Source: M3007 sp038249605 (GTDB lineage: Bacteria; Bacteroidota; Bacteroidia; Chitinophagales; Saprospiraceae). From it: a DNA stretch of 6,501 nt. Where the stretch lies: NCBI GenBank assembly GCA_038249605.1, contig JBBSDH010000237.1:1-6501 (forward strand), given 5' to 3'. Both the position numbers and the translations under genes were made by a program. The notes under the pieces are model-generated. The model searched no databases, was not told where the DNA came from, and was given only the letters and a program-made list of their open reading frames with translations. Shown piece by piece: positions 5,762-6,501 of the stretch (its first letter is position 1; each line of letters starts with the position of its first letter).

Positions 5762-6315
5762 TGCCTCCCACAGGCAGTAGCTTGCCCGAAGGCGCAGGCA
5801 CGCTGGAACTGTTGAATTTGTTCGACAAAATGCGATCCGTGCGCGGCTTCGTTTTTGATGTGGACGGCGTATTTACCGACAACACCATCCAGGTCACCGA
5901 AGTGGGCGAATTGCTGCGCACCATGCACGTACGCGACGGGCAGGTGATCAAATGGGCCATCCGCGCCGGATTGCCTGTTGCCATCATCACCGGCGGCCGC
6001 TCGGAAGGCACGCGGAAAAGATTCATCGATCTCGGGGTAACCGAATACTACTCCAACATCCAGGAAAAAGGCGAAGCATTCACCGCATTTCTGCAACGCA
6101 CAGGGTTGTCGGCCATACACATCTGTTACATGGGCGACGATTTGCCGGACTTGCCAGTTTTGCGCAAAGTGGGCCTCTCTTGCGCCCCGGCCGATGCTGT
6201 ACCCGAAGTGCTTGCCGTGGTCGATTACGTGTCGCACCTACCGGGAGGATTCGGCTGCGTGCGCGACGTGGTGGAAAAGGTGCTGAAGTTGCAGGAGAAG
6301 TGGCCGAAGTATTAG
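5728..6315 (+). CDS. kdsC: 3-deoxy-D-manno-octulosonate 8-phosphate phosphatase (HAD family)
   Basis: Protein of 195 residues from ATG 5728. KdsC removes phosphate from Kdo-8-phosphate to give Kdo, the sugar joining lipid A to the LPS core; it acts as a cytosolic, capless tetrameric HAD enzyme. HAD motif I is DVDGVFTD (44-51), with nucleophile D44 and acid/base D46. Motif II is IITGGRS (86-92, T88). K114 in QEKGEAF is the motif III lysine. Motif IV is MGDDLPDLP (135-143), with D137, D138 and D141. The HVRDG (67-71), GLSCAPADA (149-157), DYVSHLPGGFG (166-176) and VRDV (178-181) segments are typical of KdsC rather than of other HAD phosphatases. Possible starts are ATG 5728 and ATG 5740, both overlapping iscX (by 34 or 22 nt) and suggesting translational coupling. 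ATG 5830 would leave only nine residues before D44 and is less likely. The first ~25 residues (Q/P/G-rich) are not part of the conserved fold, so the true start is uncertain. No kdsA, kdsB or kdsD is in the window. Confidence 0.93.
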   Translation: MGIRMESQQPIVPPTGSSLPEGAGTLELLNLFDKMRSVRGFVFDVDGVFTDNTIQVTEVGELLRTMHVRDGQVIKWAIRAGLPVAIITGGRSEGTRKRFIDLGVTEYYSNIQEKGEAFTAFLQRTGLSAIHICYMGDDLPDLPVLRKVGLSCAPADAVPEVLAVVDYVSHLPGGFGCVRDVVEKVLKLQEKWPKY

Positions 6316-6330
6316 CGCAGCGGGCCGTAT

Positions 6331-6476
6331 TTGATTTACGAGATACGAAATACGGTTTTTGAAATTTGAAATTGAAATTCCAAATGAGGAACGTAAATAT
6401 TCTAAATTTATCAAATATTTAAATTCAGAAATCAATATCAAATTTCAAACATCATATTTCGTATCTCGTATTTCAA
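6331..6476. repeat. Long AT-rich inverted repeat downstream of kdsC
   Basis: Arms 6331-6381 and 6426-6476 are inverted copies. The outer 45 positions agree at 39, including a perfect 16-bp block containing TACGAGATACGAAATA and a 12-bp block TTTGAAATTTGA. The inner few positions decay. The centre (6382-6425) is AT-rich without a coding frame. It starts 16 bp after the kdsC stop and may terminate that transcript, but the size and two-arm design also fit a small non-autonomous repeat element. The word ACGAGATACGAAATA and its complement lie 106 bp apart. Confidence 0.65.
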
Positions 6477-6501
6477 TTTTACATTTACCCAATGTATTTC
6501 C

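Noticed and set aside
6485..6501. Possible C-terminal end of a minus-strand gene (reads K-Y-I-G-stop)
   Set aside because: Only four codons are visible before the window edge. A convergent gene ending here is plausible next to the inverted repeat, but this cannot be supported.

Overview
The window looks like chromosomal DNA from a member of the Bacteroidota, possibly Saprospiria-like; the class is a guess. Three things point this way. Two upstream regions carry the phylum's unusual promoter pattern (TTTG, 19-20 nt, TAnnTTTG). Clear Shine-Dalgarno sequences are absent and the first gene starts after an A-rich leader. A KdsC-type phosphatase implies a Gram-negative envelope with Kdo-containing LPS. 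There are five protein genes and no RNA gene, insertion sequence or CRISPR array.

Layout: (1) 1-1923, a promoter and a plus-strand gene for a multi-pass membrane protein resembling GT-C glycosyltransferases, with a soluble C-terminal domain. (2) 1929-1969, a hairpin built from inverted 7-nt repeats between two convergent genes. (3) 1976-4624, minus strand, an 882-residue tandem AAA+ ATPase of the CbxX/CfqX (CbbX, SpoVK) type, with a duplicated, unrecognised, probably beta-rich N-terminal module. (4) 4625-4856, a divergent intergenic region rich in A/T tracts, with a well-formed promoter for the next gene that has a perfect 6+6 dyad in its spacer. (5) 4857-6315, plus strand: ISC-type [2Fe-2S] ferredoxin, a 314-bp gap dominated by a 163-nt imperfect hairpin and a second small palindromic repeat, then iscX and kdsC, which overlap. 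(6) 6316-6501, an AT-rich non-coding end with another long inverted repeat.

Functional reading: fdx and iscX keep the order they have at the end of the classical isc operon, but no iscS, iscU, iscA, hscA or hscB is present here. The pair may be an accessory iron-sulfur module. The iscX-kdsC overlap suggests co-translation of an iron-sulfur gene with an LPS gene, perhaps only by position. The points most worth checking are the N-terminal duplication in the double-ring ATPase, the large hairpin between fdx and iscX whose arm differences mostly preserve pairing in plus-strand RNA, and the dyad inside the fdx promoter. I found no clear-cut new defence or mobile system. All family assignments are by eye.
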